Made by a program: the position numbers and the translations under genes. The notes beneath the pieces were generated by a model, which worked only from the letters and a program-made list of their open reading frames with translations, had not been told where the DNA came from and did not search any database. Below are positions 1-8,445 of a DNA stretch of 64,000 nt, in pieces (the stretch's first letter is position 1; each line of letters starts with the position of its first letter). This DNA is from Thalassotalea psychrophila (lineage in GTDB: Bacteria > Pseudomonadota > Gammaproteobacteria > Enterobacterales > Alteromonadaceae). The stretch lies in NCBI RefSeq assembly GCF_031583595.1, contig NZ_CP134145.1, forward strand, positions 4,278,001 to 4,342,000, written 5' to 3'.

Positions 1-111
1 GAGATTCGCGGTAAATTAACCAATGGTGATGCCATGGGTACTATGCTTGCCGAGAAGTTATTGAAAGACGGCGCCGATGTTATTTTAAAGCAGGTATATG
101 AGCAAAAATAA
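1..111 (+). CDS. hemC: hydroxymethylbilane synthase, C-terminal end (partial)
   Basis: An open frame enters from the left edge and stops at 111. It encodes the last 36 residues of a protein containing an EIRGKLTNGDAMG-like stretch and a Lys-rich C-terminal helix. The call rests mainly on position: it overlaps the start of hemD by 14 bp, the classic hemC-hemD arrangement of gammaproteobacteria. The enzyme (porphobilinogen deaminase) polymerises four porphobilinogens into hydroxymethylbilane in haem biosynthesis. Too little is present to show the dipyrromethane-binding Cys. Confidence 0.8.
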   Translation, partial: EIRGKLTNGDAMGTMLAEKLLKDGADVILKQVYEQK

Positions 112-841
112 ACTCAACGTTTTATTAACCAGACCTCTACAAAAATCTCAGCAGCTGGCAAAGGAAATTGCACCTATTGCCAGCAACATTGAGATCACAC
201 CTTTGTTCGCCTATAAACCAGGTGAACAGCAAGTTTCATTAAAACAACAACTTAACAATTTAAACCCCGAATTCATAATAATTATCAGCCCTGCGGCGGC
301 TAACTTTGCACTGCAAGTTACCAATTTTTCTAACCATATAAAAAGCACAACATTCATCGCCGTTGGACAGGCCAGTGCTAACGTACTGATTGCTCATGGC
401 ATAGAAAATGTAATAGTTCCGAGCATTGAAACAAGTGAAGGATTATTGGCGCTAAGCGAACTACAAAATATTGCTAATAAACAGGTGTTAATTATTCGCG
501 GTAATGGTGGTAGAGAGTTTTTAAAACAACAGCTTGAACTTAAACAAGCTAAAGTTGCCTATAATGAAGTGTATAAACGTCAGTGGTTAACTTTTTCAGC
601 AGAGCAAACCATTGATAAATGGCGAAAAGATGAAATTAACTGTATTGTTATTACATCAAGTGAATTATTAAACAAAACCTTAGATTTAATAGCAGATAAA
701 AACTGGGCAAATAGCTGTTATTGGATAGTTGCTAGTACGCGGATTGCCGAACAAGCCAAAGCACATGGTTTAAAACACGTTATTAATGCTAATGGTGCAA
801 ATCACCAGCAAATTTTTCAAGCAATGATGGCACTTATTTAA
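98..841 (+). CDS. hemD: uroporphyrinogen-III synthase
   Basis: This 247-residue protein opens with NVLLTRPLQKSQQLA, the typical N-terminal strand-helix of HemD (PF02602). It retains the weakly conserved features of the family: a IIIISPAAANFAL stretch near residue 60, AVGQASANVL near 88, VLIIRGNGGREFL near 130 and a VITSSELL stretch near 183. HemD cyclises hydroxymethylbilane with inversion of ring D to uroporphyrinogen III, in the cytoplasm. The gene overlaps the hemC stop by 14 bp and is followed by hemX and hemY, which supports the assignment more than sequence alone, since HemD is poorly conserved. Translational coupling to hemC is likely. Confidence 0.93.
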   Translation: MSKNKLNVLLTRPLQKSQQLAKEIAPIASNIEITPLFAYKPGEQQVSLKQQLNNLNPEFIIIISPAAANFALQVTNFSNHIKSTTFIAVGQASANVLIAHGIENVIVPSIETSEGLLALSELQNIANKQVLIIRGNGGREFLKQQLELKQAKVAYNEVYKRQWLTFSAEQTIDKWRKDEINCIVITSSELLNKTLDLIADKNWANSCYWIVASTRIAEQAKAHGLKHVINANGANHQQIFQAMMALI

Positions 842-875
842 AAGCTACTTTATATGCGGCCAATGGAAGTTGATT

Positions 876-2213
876 ATGACCGAGAAAGAAAACAACAAAG
901 CGCAAACGAATACCAATAAACCTGATCAGCCATCAGCAAAAATAAGTGCAAGTGATGCAGCTAGAATTGCCGCGAAAGCAAAACAGCAAGCTCAAGGCTC
1001 AAGTAAGAGCAAAACTGTATCACCGCCAACAAAACAAACAGTAAAAACAGCACCTAAAGCGCCAACAAAATCCTCTCCTATAAAACAAAAATTATCTAAA
1101 ACCGCATTACTAGCTTTATTAATAGCAGTTAGCGCCGGTGGCGGTGTTGGTGCTAATTACTGGTGGCAACAACAGCAAAACAATGAATTGGAACAACGCT
1201 TAGCACAAAACACTAAAACAAGCGTGATAGAACTTGATCAACATTTACAGCAGCAAATTAGCGCTTTACAAAAACAATCTCAGCAACAAATTAACAAGTT
1301 GATTAGTGACGTTGAAAAACGTAGCGGTAGCCGTATTTCAGCATTAGAACAAGAAATTGAGCAGCTCATCGACAGTCAACCAAATAACTGGCAAATTACT
1401 GAGGCTGAATATTTAACTCGAATGGCTGGCCGTGTACTTTGGTTAGAAAAAGATGCAAGTACCGCTATTACGTTAATGAATGATGCTGACGCGCGAATTA
1501 AAGATTTAAAAGATCCTCGCATGATGAAGGTTCGAGAGCTATTACATGAAGACATCGAAAAGCTTAAAACACTACCAAAACTACAACGTGACGATATTAT
1601 TTTAACGTTAATGGGTCTTAGTAAACAGGTAGATGATCTAACGTTAGCGACAGTGCAATTACCGGAAGAAACTGAACTTAAAGAAAGTACAGCTTTGACT
1701 GAAGATGTTAGTGACTGGCAAGAAAACTTAGCAAAAAGTTGGGCTAAATTTAAAGATGAGTTTATTACCGTTCGTCGTCGTTCTGGTAATGTTGAACCCT
1801 TGATGGAACCAAAATTCGAACAAAATTTATATCATAATTTAGAGCTGAAATTTCAACAAGCTCAATGGGCGGTTAGCCAAGGTAAGAAAGAATTATTCCT
1901 TACAACAGTGACCGATATTCAACGCTGGTTAAGTCTTCATTTTGATATGACCCAAGTTAAAACTCAGCAATTTAATGCTCGTTTAGCTGAAATAAAAGCA
2001 ATGCCAGTAACGGTTGAATACCCGCAAACATTAGCGTCTCAACAAGCACTGCGAGCAATGCTTGATAACAAACCAAGCAAAAGACTGGGCGGCGTAAAAC
2101 CACAACCACTTAAAACTAAAAAAGTGGTTACCAAAGAGACAGAGGTAATAGAACCTAAGGCTGAACCGGAACAAAAGCCAACCCCCCTTAATCAAGAGGA
2201 AGGTGCTGCATGA
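876..2213 (+). CDS. hemX: HemX-type membrane protein of the hem operon
   Basis: The 445-residue product has a Lys/Gln/Ala-rich cytoplasmic N-terminus (residues 1-70), one membrane segment (about 73-93, ending in a Trp-Trp-Gln run), a coiled coil of Gln-rich heptads (about 95-165), and a globular periplasmic region starting near NWQITEAEYLTRMAGR, a conserved HemX motif (PF04375). The C-terminus is low complexity. I chose the ATG at 876 because GGAAG lies 6 bp upstream; a TTG at 870 is less good. The stop overlaps the hemY start (ATGA). Despite its name, HemX in gammaproteobacteria has no proven methyltransferase activity; its exact role is unknown. Confidence 0.9.
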   Translation: MTEKENNKAQTNTNKPDQPSAKISASDAARIAAKAKQQAQGSSKSKTVSPPTKQTVKTAPKAPTKSSPIKQKLSKTALLALLIAVSAGGGVGANYWWQQQQNNELEQRLAQNTKTSVIELDQHLQQQISALQKQSQQQINKLISDVEKRSGSRISALEQEIEQLIDSQPNNWQITEAEYLTRMAGRVLWLEKDASTAITLMNDADARIKDLKDPRMMKVRELLHEDIEKLKTLPKLQRDDIILTLMGLSKQVDDLTLATVQLPEETELKESTALTEDVSDWQENLAKSWAKFKDEFITVRRRSGNVEPLMEPKFEQNLYHNLELKFQQAQWAVSQGKKELFLTTVTDIQRWLSLHFDMTQVKTQQFNARLAEIKAMPVTVEYPQTLASQQALRAMLDNKPSKRLGGVKPQPLKTKKVVTKETEVIEPKAEPEQKPTPLNQEEGAA

Positions 2214-3394
2214 TCCGTTCAATAATTAAGTTAGTTTTATTGCTAGCACTTATCGCTATTGCGCCATTTTTGATTGATGAAAAAGGCTACATATTAGTCG
2301 CTATGGGCGATTTAACTTATGAACTCACCGTAGTAAGTGCCATTTTATTAATGGTTTTAGCTAGCTTTATTTTTGCTTTTTTATTTTGGGGTTCTCGGAT
2401 TGGTTTTAAGTTTACTTCTAGCGCTTGGCGCAAATTAGCCTTTAGTAACAAAGCCAAAGCTAAACGTGAGTTTCAAAAAGGTATTGGTGCTTATCTGCTA
2501 GGTGACTATAAGCAGGCTGAGGAGTTAATGGCTAAATGTGCAGAGCATTCAGATATGACCAATAGTGCCTGGTTAGTTGCGGCGTCTGCAGCGAATAAAT
2601 TAGGCGAGTCAGCGAAAACAGCAAATTATCTAAAATTTATAGCACAGCACCCACAGGCACAAGAGAACTTCAGTTTTGAAACATTACTGGTTGCAGGTCG
2701 TTTAAATTTAGACGATAAGCAATTCTCCAAAGCACGAGCACTGCTAGACGAAAACCATAAATTGATCGGGCATGATGGTCGCTTATTAGGCTTAGATATA
2801 GAAATCAATATTCATGAAAGTAAGTTCGAGCAAGCAACCGAGTTGATAAAAACCGCGCGCAAAGATAAACACTTAGACAGAGACAAAATTACTGATTGGG
2901 AAGTTCGTGCCTTCAGTGGATATTTTATCGAATTAATTCAAACAAGCAGCGTTGAAGCAGTCGCCAAATACTATAAAGCACTGTCAAGAAAAGAGCGCCA
3001 AAGTGAAGGTATTGTATTAGCTTATGCCAATTGTTTAATTGCCAATGGCTTGGTCACTAATTTAGAAAACTTAGTGTTACCGTTAATTAAAAAAGATGCG
3101 TCAATTAGTTTCATTAATGCAGTTAAACAACTACCAATACAAAATAGTGAACATATTATTTTTGCAGTACAAAAATTATTGCAGAAACAGCCCGAAAATA
3201 CCTTGTGGCTAAGTGCCCTTGCTCATCTTTGTGTTGCCAATAAAGAATATGACAAGGCTCATAAAGCATTTACTTCGTTATTAAAAATTGAGCAAAATAG
3301 TGATGACTTACAAGGCTATGCAAAATTGTTAGAGCTAATGGGCGAACACCAACAGGCAAACCGAGTTTATCAAGAGCTTATTGCGCAGGGTTAA
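2210..3394 (+). CDS. hemY: HemY-type TPR membrane protein
   Basis: The 394-residue protein begins with two membrane segments (about residues 4-22 and 40-62), followed by a long helical region with tetratricopeptide-like repeats (KAKREFQKGIGAYLLGDYKQAEELM near 85 onward; LWLSALAHLCVANKEYDKA near 333). This is the layout of gammaproteobacterial HemY (HemY N-terminal domain, PF07219). The start overlaps the hemX stop by 4 bp, so the two are coupled. It is not the protoporphyrinogen oxidase called HemY in Gram-positive bacteria. Its function in haem or porphyrin metabolism is not settled. Confidence 0.93.
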   Translation: MIRSIIKLVLLLALIAIAPFLIDEKGYILVAMGDLTYELTVVSAILLMVLASFIFAFLFWGSRIGFKFTSSAWRKLAFSNKAKAKREFQKGIGAYLLGDYKQAEELMAKCAEHSDMTNSAWLVAASAANKLGESAKTANYLKFIAQHPQAQENFSFETLLVAGRLNLDDKQFSKARALLDENHKLIGHDGRLLGLDIEINIHESKFEQATELIKTARKDKHLDRDKITDWEVRAFSGYFIELIQTSSVEAVAKYYKALSRKERQSEGIVLAYANCLIANGLVTNLENLVLPLIKKDASISFINAVKQLPIQNSEHIIFAVQKLLQKQPENTLWLSALAHLCVANKEYDKAHKAFTSLLKIEQNSDDLQGYAKLLELMGEHQQANRVYQELIAQG

Positions 3395-3455
3395 AGCTGA
3401 AAGGCCGTATGTTGTAGGCTATCACACCTTAAAGCATTTGAATTATAAGAACACA

Positions 3456-4586
3456 ATGAAACTTATCATATCTATATTTTTAGCCAGTATCAGCGTTAAT
3501 GCTATTGCTGACAATGCCCGTTTTGTCTTAGAGCCAAATCCCAGCATTGGCAGTATGCAGCTATTTAAAACCAGCGATTTATGTACCGTTGCAACAAACA
3601 CTAATACGTATATTAACAATCATAAAGCAGGTGACGAAACTGATCCGCTTGCCGTTCATCCTGGTAAAGTATTTTCAGCACAGATATCACTTGATAGAGT
3701 ACAGAATACTCTGAGTTTTATTTGTGAAACCTACATTACCGATGTACGAACGAAACAAAAAAGTCGCTTACAAAACACTGAATTTTTGAAACATAATTTT
3801 GATTTTTATCGTTGGTATCCAGACACTACTACTGCGCTTAATATCAGTCAAAAAAGTACTAACGCAGCAAAAAATAGACTATTAACCAACATCCCTGAAG
3901 AACAGCTATTTATTACTAAGTATTACACTAAGTTATTAAACGCGAGCCCAGTTAAAACAGCTGAATTTAACCAAGCTCTTTATGCATTACCGTTTGATGA
4001 ACAAGGCTTAACACCTGAACAAGCTGAACTAAAAAAAGACTCTTTAACGCGATTTAAATTTACTCGCCAAGAGGTAATTCAAGGCAAGGTAGCCGAAAAT
4101 AATTTGGCGAAGCCTTTAGTTTGGATCAGTGAAGATGGTTTACATGATGTGTTATTACAAGGTACTGGAGTTTTAGAAGTAAATGGCGAAACCAGATACT
4201 TTAACGTGCATCGTAATAATGGCATTAACTACGATTATAGTATTGGTAAAACTGAACAAGCTCGTTACTGGTATTTTGCTGAAGTACCTTCAGTAATGGG
4301 TTATGGAAAAACCTTAGAAAGTAAAATCGCCGTTAAACCACAGGTAACTTTTGCCGGCAATATGGCCGATTTAGGCTTAGGTAAACTAATCATGGTTAAC
4401 TACCCGTTAAATGGCAATTCAGTAAGCCAAATGGGAATTTTAGCTGATACCGGCGGTGCTTTTGACAACAACCGTTTTCAATTGGACTTTTTGGTAGATA
4501 GCTATTACGGTTGGAGTGATTACCACTTAGCTAATAAACACCTTCCTGACTACGCCAATACCTGGATAATGCTATTGAAACAGTAG
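3456..4586 (+). CDS. divergent MltA-like lytic transglycosylase (exported)
   Basis: The protein starts at the ATG at 3456, giving a signal peptide (MKLIISIFLASISVNAIADN) and 376 residues; a longer TTG-started frame would bury this signal. The C-terminal two thirds can be laid against MltA by eye: YYTKLLNA (MltA FTGYYTP), FTRQEVIQGKV (family SRAEI-x-x-GAL), LLQGTGVLEV (VQGSGYIDF), NNGINYDYSIGK (NG-x-x-Y-x-SIGK), and ILADTGGAF plus a Trp-containing end (LDVGGAI 3D-domain motif, whose Asp is catalytic in MltA). MltA cleaves peptidoglycan to 1,6-anhydromuropeptides. The N-terminal third is not recognised and no lipobox Cys is present, so the protein is probably periplasmic and soluble. Identity is low; activity is inferred. 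Confidence 0.6.
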   Translation: MKLIISIFLASISVNAIADNARFVLEPNPSIGSMQLFKTSDLCTVATNTNTYINNHKAGDETDPLAVHPGKVFSAQISLDRVQNTLSFICETYITDVRTKQKSRLQNTEFLKHNFDFYRWYPDTTTALNISQKSTNAAKNRLLTNIPEEQLFITKYYTKLLNASPVKTAEFNQALYALPFDEQGLTPEQAELKKDSLTRFKFTRQEVIQGKVAENNLAKPLVWISEDGLHDVLLQGTGVLEVNGETRYFNVHRNNGINYDYSIGKTEQARYWYFAEVPSVMGYGKTLESKIAVKPQVTFAGNMADLGLGKLIMVNYPLNGNSVSQMGILADTGGAFDNNRFQLDFLVDSYYGWSDYHLANKHLPDYANTWIMLLKQ

Positions 4587-4671
4587 GTTTTGAATATAAA
4601 ATTAGCTCTAAATTTTCACATCGCGACGATCAAAGGTAACATTTATAGCTACACATTATTAGAAAAAGTAC

Positions 4672-4730
4672 GCCGTCATCCCACACGAGCGGAGCGAGAT
4701 GAGGGACCTCCTGAAGCGTGCTGTAGATAG
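4672..4730. repeat. GTCATC-type dispersed palindromic repeat
   Basis: This segment of the convergent gap 4587-4862 carries CGTCATCCCACACGAGC, then AGCGAGATG and GGGACCTCC. The same order of words recurs at 22793-22850, inverted at 22881-22936, and at 47708-47760. It resembles REP-like intergenic elements common in marine gammaproteobacteria. The rest of the gap shows a second small GTCATGCCGGTGTG piece near 4823 and no gene. Confidence 0.6.
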
Positions 4731-4862
4731 AAATTATCTACTTATTGAACTGGTTTCAGAACCTACTAGAATGTGTCAACTGTGCCCTAAGCGGTAACAC
4801 ATAAAACAAGAAAAACTGCACCGTCATGCCGGTGTGTGTTTTCTTATACCGTGTAGGTGTCT

Positions 4863-6821
4863 TTAACGCTCTTCTAATGAATTATCGTCTACTGCAGCAT
4901 AAATTGGATCGGGTTGATCCATACTCCAATCCCATAACCAATTGCCTTGCTGCTTAACTCGCGATACATCGCGAGCTAAAATCCAGCCATCTGCCAAACT
5001 TTTTAAAGTCATTTTATTAAGGTGATTTAAATACGATCTTTTATCTGCATAGCGCGAGAATATACGCTTTTTAGTCCACTTTTTAACACTACCACGAAAA
5101 TCTTCAATCTCATTACTTGAGAATTTATTGTATCTAAGCACCCAAGGTAAAAAAGTAGCAATAGGCGCTTTAATAAGCGGGTGATTAATGCCCCCTAATT
5201 CGTGACCATTATTATCTACTTTCGGTACTGGTGGCATAATTTCAGCCAAGATTACCGGAGGTTGATTCGTAATAATCCCTTGCTCCCAACCTTTACCATA
5301 TTCAACTTCATAGGCAGTATGCGGTTTAAACGGTTTTTCTAAATTCAACCATTCTGGCAATTGGTAATGAGAAAAAGTAGTTAGTGTTTGATTAGCAAAG
5401 CGTGGATAGGCACTTTTAGGAGGTTCATTATCATCAACAACCCAACTGGTTAAATGCGATAATAAAGCGCGTAAATGTAATTTAAAATCTAATGGGTTAC
5501 CACGATACATACCTGATTTTTCATCAAGTAATACTAAGTTATTTTTATTTTCTACAAAGTGTTGAGCCGATGCAAAATGATAAATACGCTCATTTTTTAA
5601 TGGTGCTATATCAAATACATTATGTGTATGTATTAAACCCGCAGCTCGTCCCCAATACTCATAACCAGTATTGGTGTAAAATATCTTTGGATAAAAATCT
5701 TCATGATGGCGCTTTAATAAACCAACTTTTTTGTTAGTAATATCGGAACGTACTCTAGCACTAGTAAATGGAAAAATATCTGTTGGGTATAAAAATGCCG
5801 ACATGCGATGCGCATCACGCGAAGGTTGAGCGAATCTATGATTGAAACTGCCGCGACCGGCCCCTGCAGTATGAATTAACATACCATCAAATGCCATAGT
5901 CCCCATTTCAGTTTCATTAAAGCCTTGATGCAAAAAATGCCTTAAAAAACGGCCTGTCTGCGATACTCCAAACGCTATGGTTTTTGGTACTGAAAAAGTA
6001 TTATCAATTTGTTTAATATAGGCTGATGTATCTCGTAAAATAGCTAAACCTACTCCTGTCACCATAGGGTCACGGCTTGGGTAAACTAATTCATAAATAC
6101 CTGGAGAAAAATCTCCGGCTATTTTTTTACCATCAGAGCTAAATTGCCACATAGAGCGAGGTACAACTGAACGTAAGTTATCTCTCCCCATTCTTTTAGT
6201 AAGCCAAGCATCTTGTTGTTTAGCAAAATCGACTGGGTAAATTGTTGCTATACCCTCTTTATGGGCAAGTGTTAATAATGATTTTGCCGAATCTACAGTC
6301 CAATCACTACGAGCCCAGCCATTAAGCCCTACAATTTTTGGTAATGAAGCATGCATGGTGTTAGCACTAATAGTTAGATCTCCCTGCCAGCCAACCCAAA
6401 CCAATGACAAACCAAGTTCTTGAATAAGGCCATCACCTAATGCGGATGATTTATTTGGTGTGTCTGAACGTGCAGCATGGTTAAAGTATCTGAGTGCTGC
6501 TTTTGAGCCTCGGTTACTCACCTCTACTAAGGCTCCTTTACGTTGTTTAGGATCTTTGTTTTGAATAATAAAAAAGTTAGCTTTAGCCTCTACTAAACCA
6601 TCACTATTGGTCGGCGCTTTATCAATATCAACAATTTGTTGATTACTGGGGTTTTTAGGATCGATAAGAAAGGTAAATTCGCCACTTATGGCTTCCATCT
6701 TCATATTTTTTAAATTAAACGATTTCTCACTTTTGATGGTTTGACTTACCAGTGCGGCATTAGCCACTCCACACAATAGTAATGCAAGGCTGAAAACTAG
6801 AAAAAATTTGATTTTACCCAT
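4863..6821 (-). CDS. exported alpha/beta-hydrolase domain protein
   Basis: This 652-residue protein has a signal peptide (MGKIKFFLVFSLALLLCGVANA). Its nucleophile elbow GVSQTGRFLRHFL near residue 285 is the G-x-S-x-x-GR form seen in the large alpha/beta-hydrolase family PF20091 (Abhydrolase_10). Other family-like pieces are GGINHPLIKAPIATFLPW near the C-terminus and a DGMLIHTAGAGRGSFNHRFAQP stretch. The Ser of GVSQTG is the probable nucleophile. The substrate is unknown; relatives are annotated only as hydrolases or esterases. It stands alone, convergent with the MltA-like gene and with the DUF3149 gene upstream on the same strand. Confidence 0.75.
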   Translation of the reverse strand: MGKIKFFLVFSLALLLCGVANAALVSQTIKSEKSFNLKNMKMEAISGEFTFLIDPKNPSNQQIVDIDKAPTNSDGLVEAKANFFIIQNKDPKQRKGALVEVSNRGSKAALRYFNHAARSDTPNKSSALGDGLIQELGLSLVWVGWQGDLTISANTMHASLPKIVGLNGWARSDWTVDSAKSLLTLAHKEGIATIYPVDFAKQQDAWLTKRMGRDNLRSVVPRSMWQFSSDGKKIAGDFSPGIYELVYPSRDPMVTGVGLAILRDTSAYIKQIDNTFSVPKTIAFGVSQTGRFLRHFLHQGFNETEMGTMAFDGMLIHTAGAGRGSFNHRFAQPSRDAHRMSAFLYPTDIFPFTSARVRSDITNKKVGLLKRHHEDFYPKIFYTNTGYEYWGRAAGLIHTHNVFDIAPLKNERIYHFASAQHFVENKNNLVLLDEKSGMYRGNPLDFKLHLRALLSHLTSWVVDDNEPPKSAYPRFANQTLTTFSHYQLPEWLNLEKPFKPHTAYEVEYGKGWEQGIITNQPPVILAEIMPPVPKVDNNGHELGGINHPLIKAPIATFLPWVLRYNKFSSNEIEDFRGSVKKWTKKRIFSRYADKRSYLNHLNKMTLKSLADGWILARDVSRVKQQGNWLWDWSMDQPDPIYAAVDDNSLEER

Positions 6822-7056
6822 GGAAAATTCCCTGCCTGAATATTGGCTTTATTATTTTTATTAGTTGGCAACCGAATAGATTATTCAACTAGATATATCA
6901 ACAGCTTAACCTTGTTGCTAACAAATGCAAGTTTGTAGGGGTAAAGATACCAATTTGATCCAGTTTCACTAAAAAACAAGCAAAAAAAAGCAATGCTATT
7001 AACTACACAGAGATAAAGTTTAGCATTGCAAAAGGGTGTGAAGAGCGTTTTAAAAC

Positions 7057-7082
7057 GCCAGTCTATTTAAACTGGCATTTTT
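7057..7082 (-). terminator. rho-independent terminator after the DUF3149 gene
   Basis: GCCAGT (7057-7062) pairs with ACTGGC (7071-7076) around an 8-base loop. Read leftward the stem is followed by GTTTTAAAA, and read rightward by ATTTTT, so it could work in both directions. It lies 16 bp past the stop of the small gene at 7092-7220. The adjacent GCGTTTTAAAACGC (7045-7058) is a second perfect dyad that overlaps the first. Confidence 0.6.
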
Positions 7083-7091
7083 AATAAATTC

Positions 7092-7220
7092 CTATTCGTT
7101 GTTGTTCATTTTCTTTAAAAAGAAAAACACGTAAAACGTGCAAATAGCCAATAAAGTTACTAAGCCACCGGCAGAAAATAATACGATAGGGTCTGCTAAT
7201 AAAAATGATAAATTGTTCAT
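7092..7220 (-). CDS. DUF3149-type single-span membrane microprotein
   Basis: Reading leftward from the ATG at 7220 gives a 42-residue protein beginning MNNLSFLLADPIVLFSAGG, with one hydrophobic span (about residues 11-35) and a Lys-Lys-Met-Asn-rich tail. An AGGAGA ribosome-binding site lies 6-7 bp upstream of the ATG and a terminator lies just downstream. Length, the DP(I/V) motif before the span, and the short charged tail match the DUF3149 family of tiny inner-membrane proteins of Alteromonadales. Function is unknown. The gene is too short for most gene finders. Confidence 0.75.
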   Translation of the reverse strand: MNNLSFLLADPIVLFSAGGLVTLLAICTFYVFFFLKKMNNNE

Positions 7221-7339
7221 GCTAATCTCCTGTTGCGAGCTTGTTCAAACTTATGAACAGATCATAAAAGAGCATGGAGTTGAGGGTTCTGATCTAGATC
7301 AACAAACCATTAACTGACGTAACTATTTGTAATTTATTG

Positions 7340-8410
7340 CTAGGGGATTGTATTACCCAAAGAAATGCTTTTGACAGAATTGACCACCTGTTGATTATCA
7401 TCCATACCACCGACAATAATGAGCTGGCTTTTATAAATAAGTAAGCCTCTATGATCCATTGATTTATCGTGACTACCTAGCTGCATTATCCACTTATTAG
7501 TGTTGGGGTCGAAGAGCCAAATTTCTGAGGTAGCTGGCGCTGCAATACCGTTATAACCCATGCCATTGAAGTTGTATGGATTAGTTGAACCGCCAATAAA
7601 TAATATAGAACCATTAACACCAGCAGAAGCCATCCTATACCTCCCCTGTCCAGTTGGATGTTCAACCAATTGCCAATCTATTTTAAGAGGATTGCTCTCG
7701 TCAATAGTACCCTTTAAGCACTGAGCAATATCTTGATAAGTTCTACGTTTTAATAATTGAGGCTGCACAATAACGCCATCGCAAACTAGTAGAGTATTAC
7801 CGACAATTGCCCCAGCTTGGCCAAACACCGGCTTACCAAGAAATGGTGATGCTTGTTGCCAACTGTTATTTTTAATGTCATAGACCTGCACCAAGTTTAC
7901 ATTGCCAGCGTTATGCCAACCACTAACTAGATAAATGTACCGTTGTTGATAAACTAGCGCCACACTATCGTCGACAGGTACAGGCATTGAAGGGAGAACT
8001 TTATAGGTATCTTTTACTACATCATAGCGGTACACGTCAGGGCTCGATATTTCTTGATGATCACTAGCCACCGTATAACCACCAAACACATAAGCATATG
8101 GACCCACACCAACCGCTACCGATGCTAATCGCCCTGGTAAAGGCAAACTCGCAGGAACAGGATTTTTACTTTGCCATTGTTTATTCCCTAACTTTAGCGC
8201 CCAAACTCTATTGTGTACGTCTTTATATGTTTTATTTCCCCCTAAGCCCATAAAACTGATGAGGTAGTCGCCCTGAGAAGTTGTTACTTGCGCAACAGCA
8301 TTATTGGTAACAGGTTCGGGTAAATTGGGTAAAACTAAAGGATTAGCAATAGCAATGAATGAAAAAACGCTAAACAACATAGGGAGAGTGAAACGCATTA
8401 AATTTCTCAT
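7340..8410 (-). CDS. exported kelch-repeat protein
   Basis: The 356-residue product has a signal peptide: MRNLMRFTLPMLFSVFSFIAIA, or starting at the second Met (8398), which leaves a cleaner signal. At least five kelch-type blades follow, each with a Gly-Gly pair and a Tyr-x-Asp / Trp ending (YAYVFGGY near 105, YLVSGWHNAG near 160, SILFIGGS near 270, LIIVGGMDDN near 335). The layout is like cyclically permuted mutarotase / NanM-like periplasmic propellers. No catalytic assignment can be made from sequence. It lies 35 bp downstream of plsB on the same strand, but with a hairpin between them, so co-transcription is uncertain. Confidence 0.75.
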   Translation of the reverse strand: MRNLMRFTLPMLFSVFSFIAIANPLVLPNLPEPVTNNAVAQVTTSQGDYLISFMGLGGNKTYKDVHNRVWALKLGNKQWQSKNPVPASLPLPGRLASVAVGVGPYAYVFGGYTVASDHQEISSPDVYRYDVVKDTYKVLPSMPVPVDDSVALVYQQRYIYLVSGWHNAGNVNLVQVYDIKNNSWQQASPFLGKPVFGQAGAIVGNTLLVCDGVIVQPQLLKRRTYQDIAQCLKGTIDESNPLKIDWQLVEHPTGQGRYRMASAGVNGSILFIGGSTNPYNFNGMGYNGIAAPATSEIWLFDPNTNKWIMQLGSHDKSMDHRGLLIYKSQLIIVGGMDDNQQVVNSVKSISLGNTIP

Positions 8411-8414
8411 TGAT

Positions 8415-8434
8415 AACAGGGCTTGCGCCCTGTT
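8415..8434 (-). terminator. hairpin between plsB and the kelch gene
   Basis: AACAGGGC (8415-8422) and GCCCTGTT (8427-8434) form a perfect 8-bp stem with a TTGC loop just after the plsB stop codon. Read leftward there is only a weak T tract, so it may attenuate or terminate plsB transcription rather than stop it fully. Confidence 0.45.
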
Positions 8435-8445
8435 TTAGTAACTAT

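Noticed and set aside
6928..6943. GGGGTA half-site before the alpha/beta-hydrolase gene
   Set aside because: Only one half of the dyad is present; the other half does not match, so it is likely chance.
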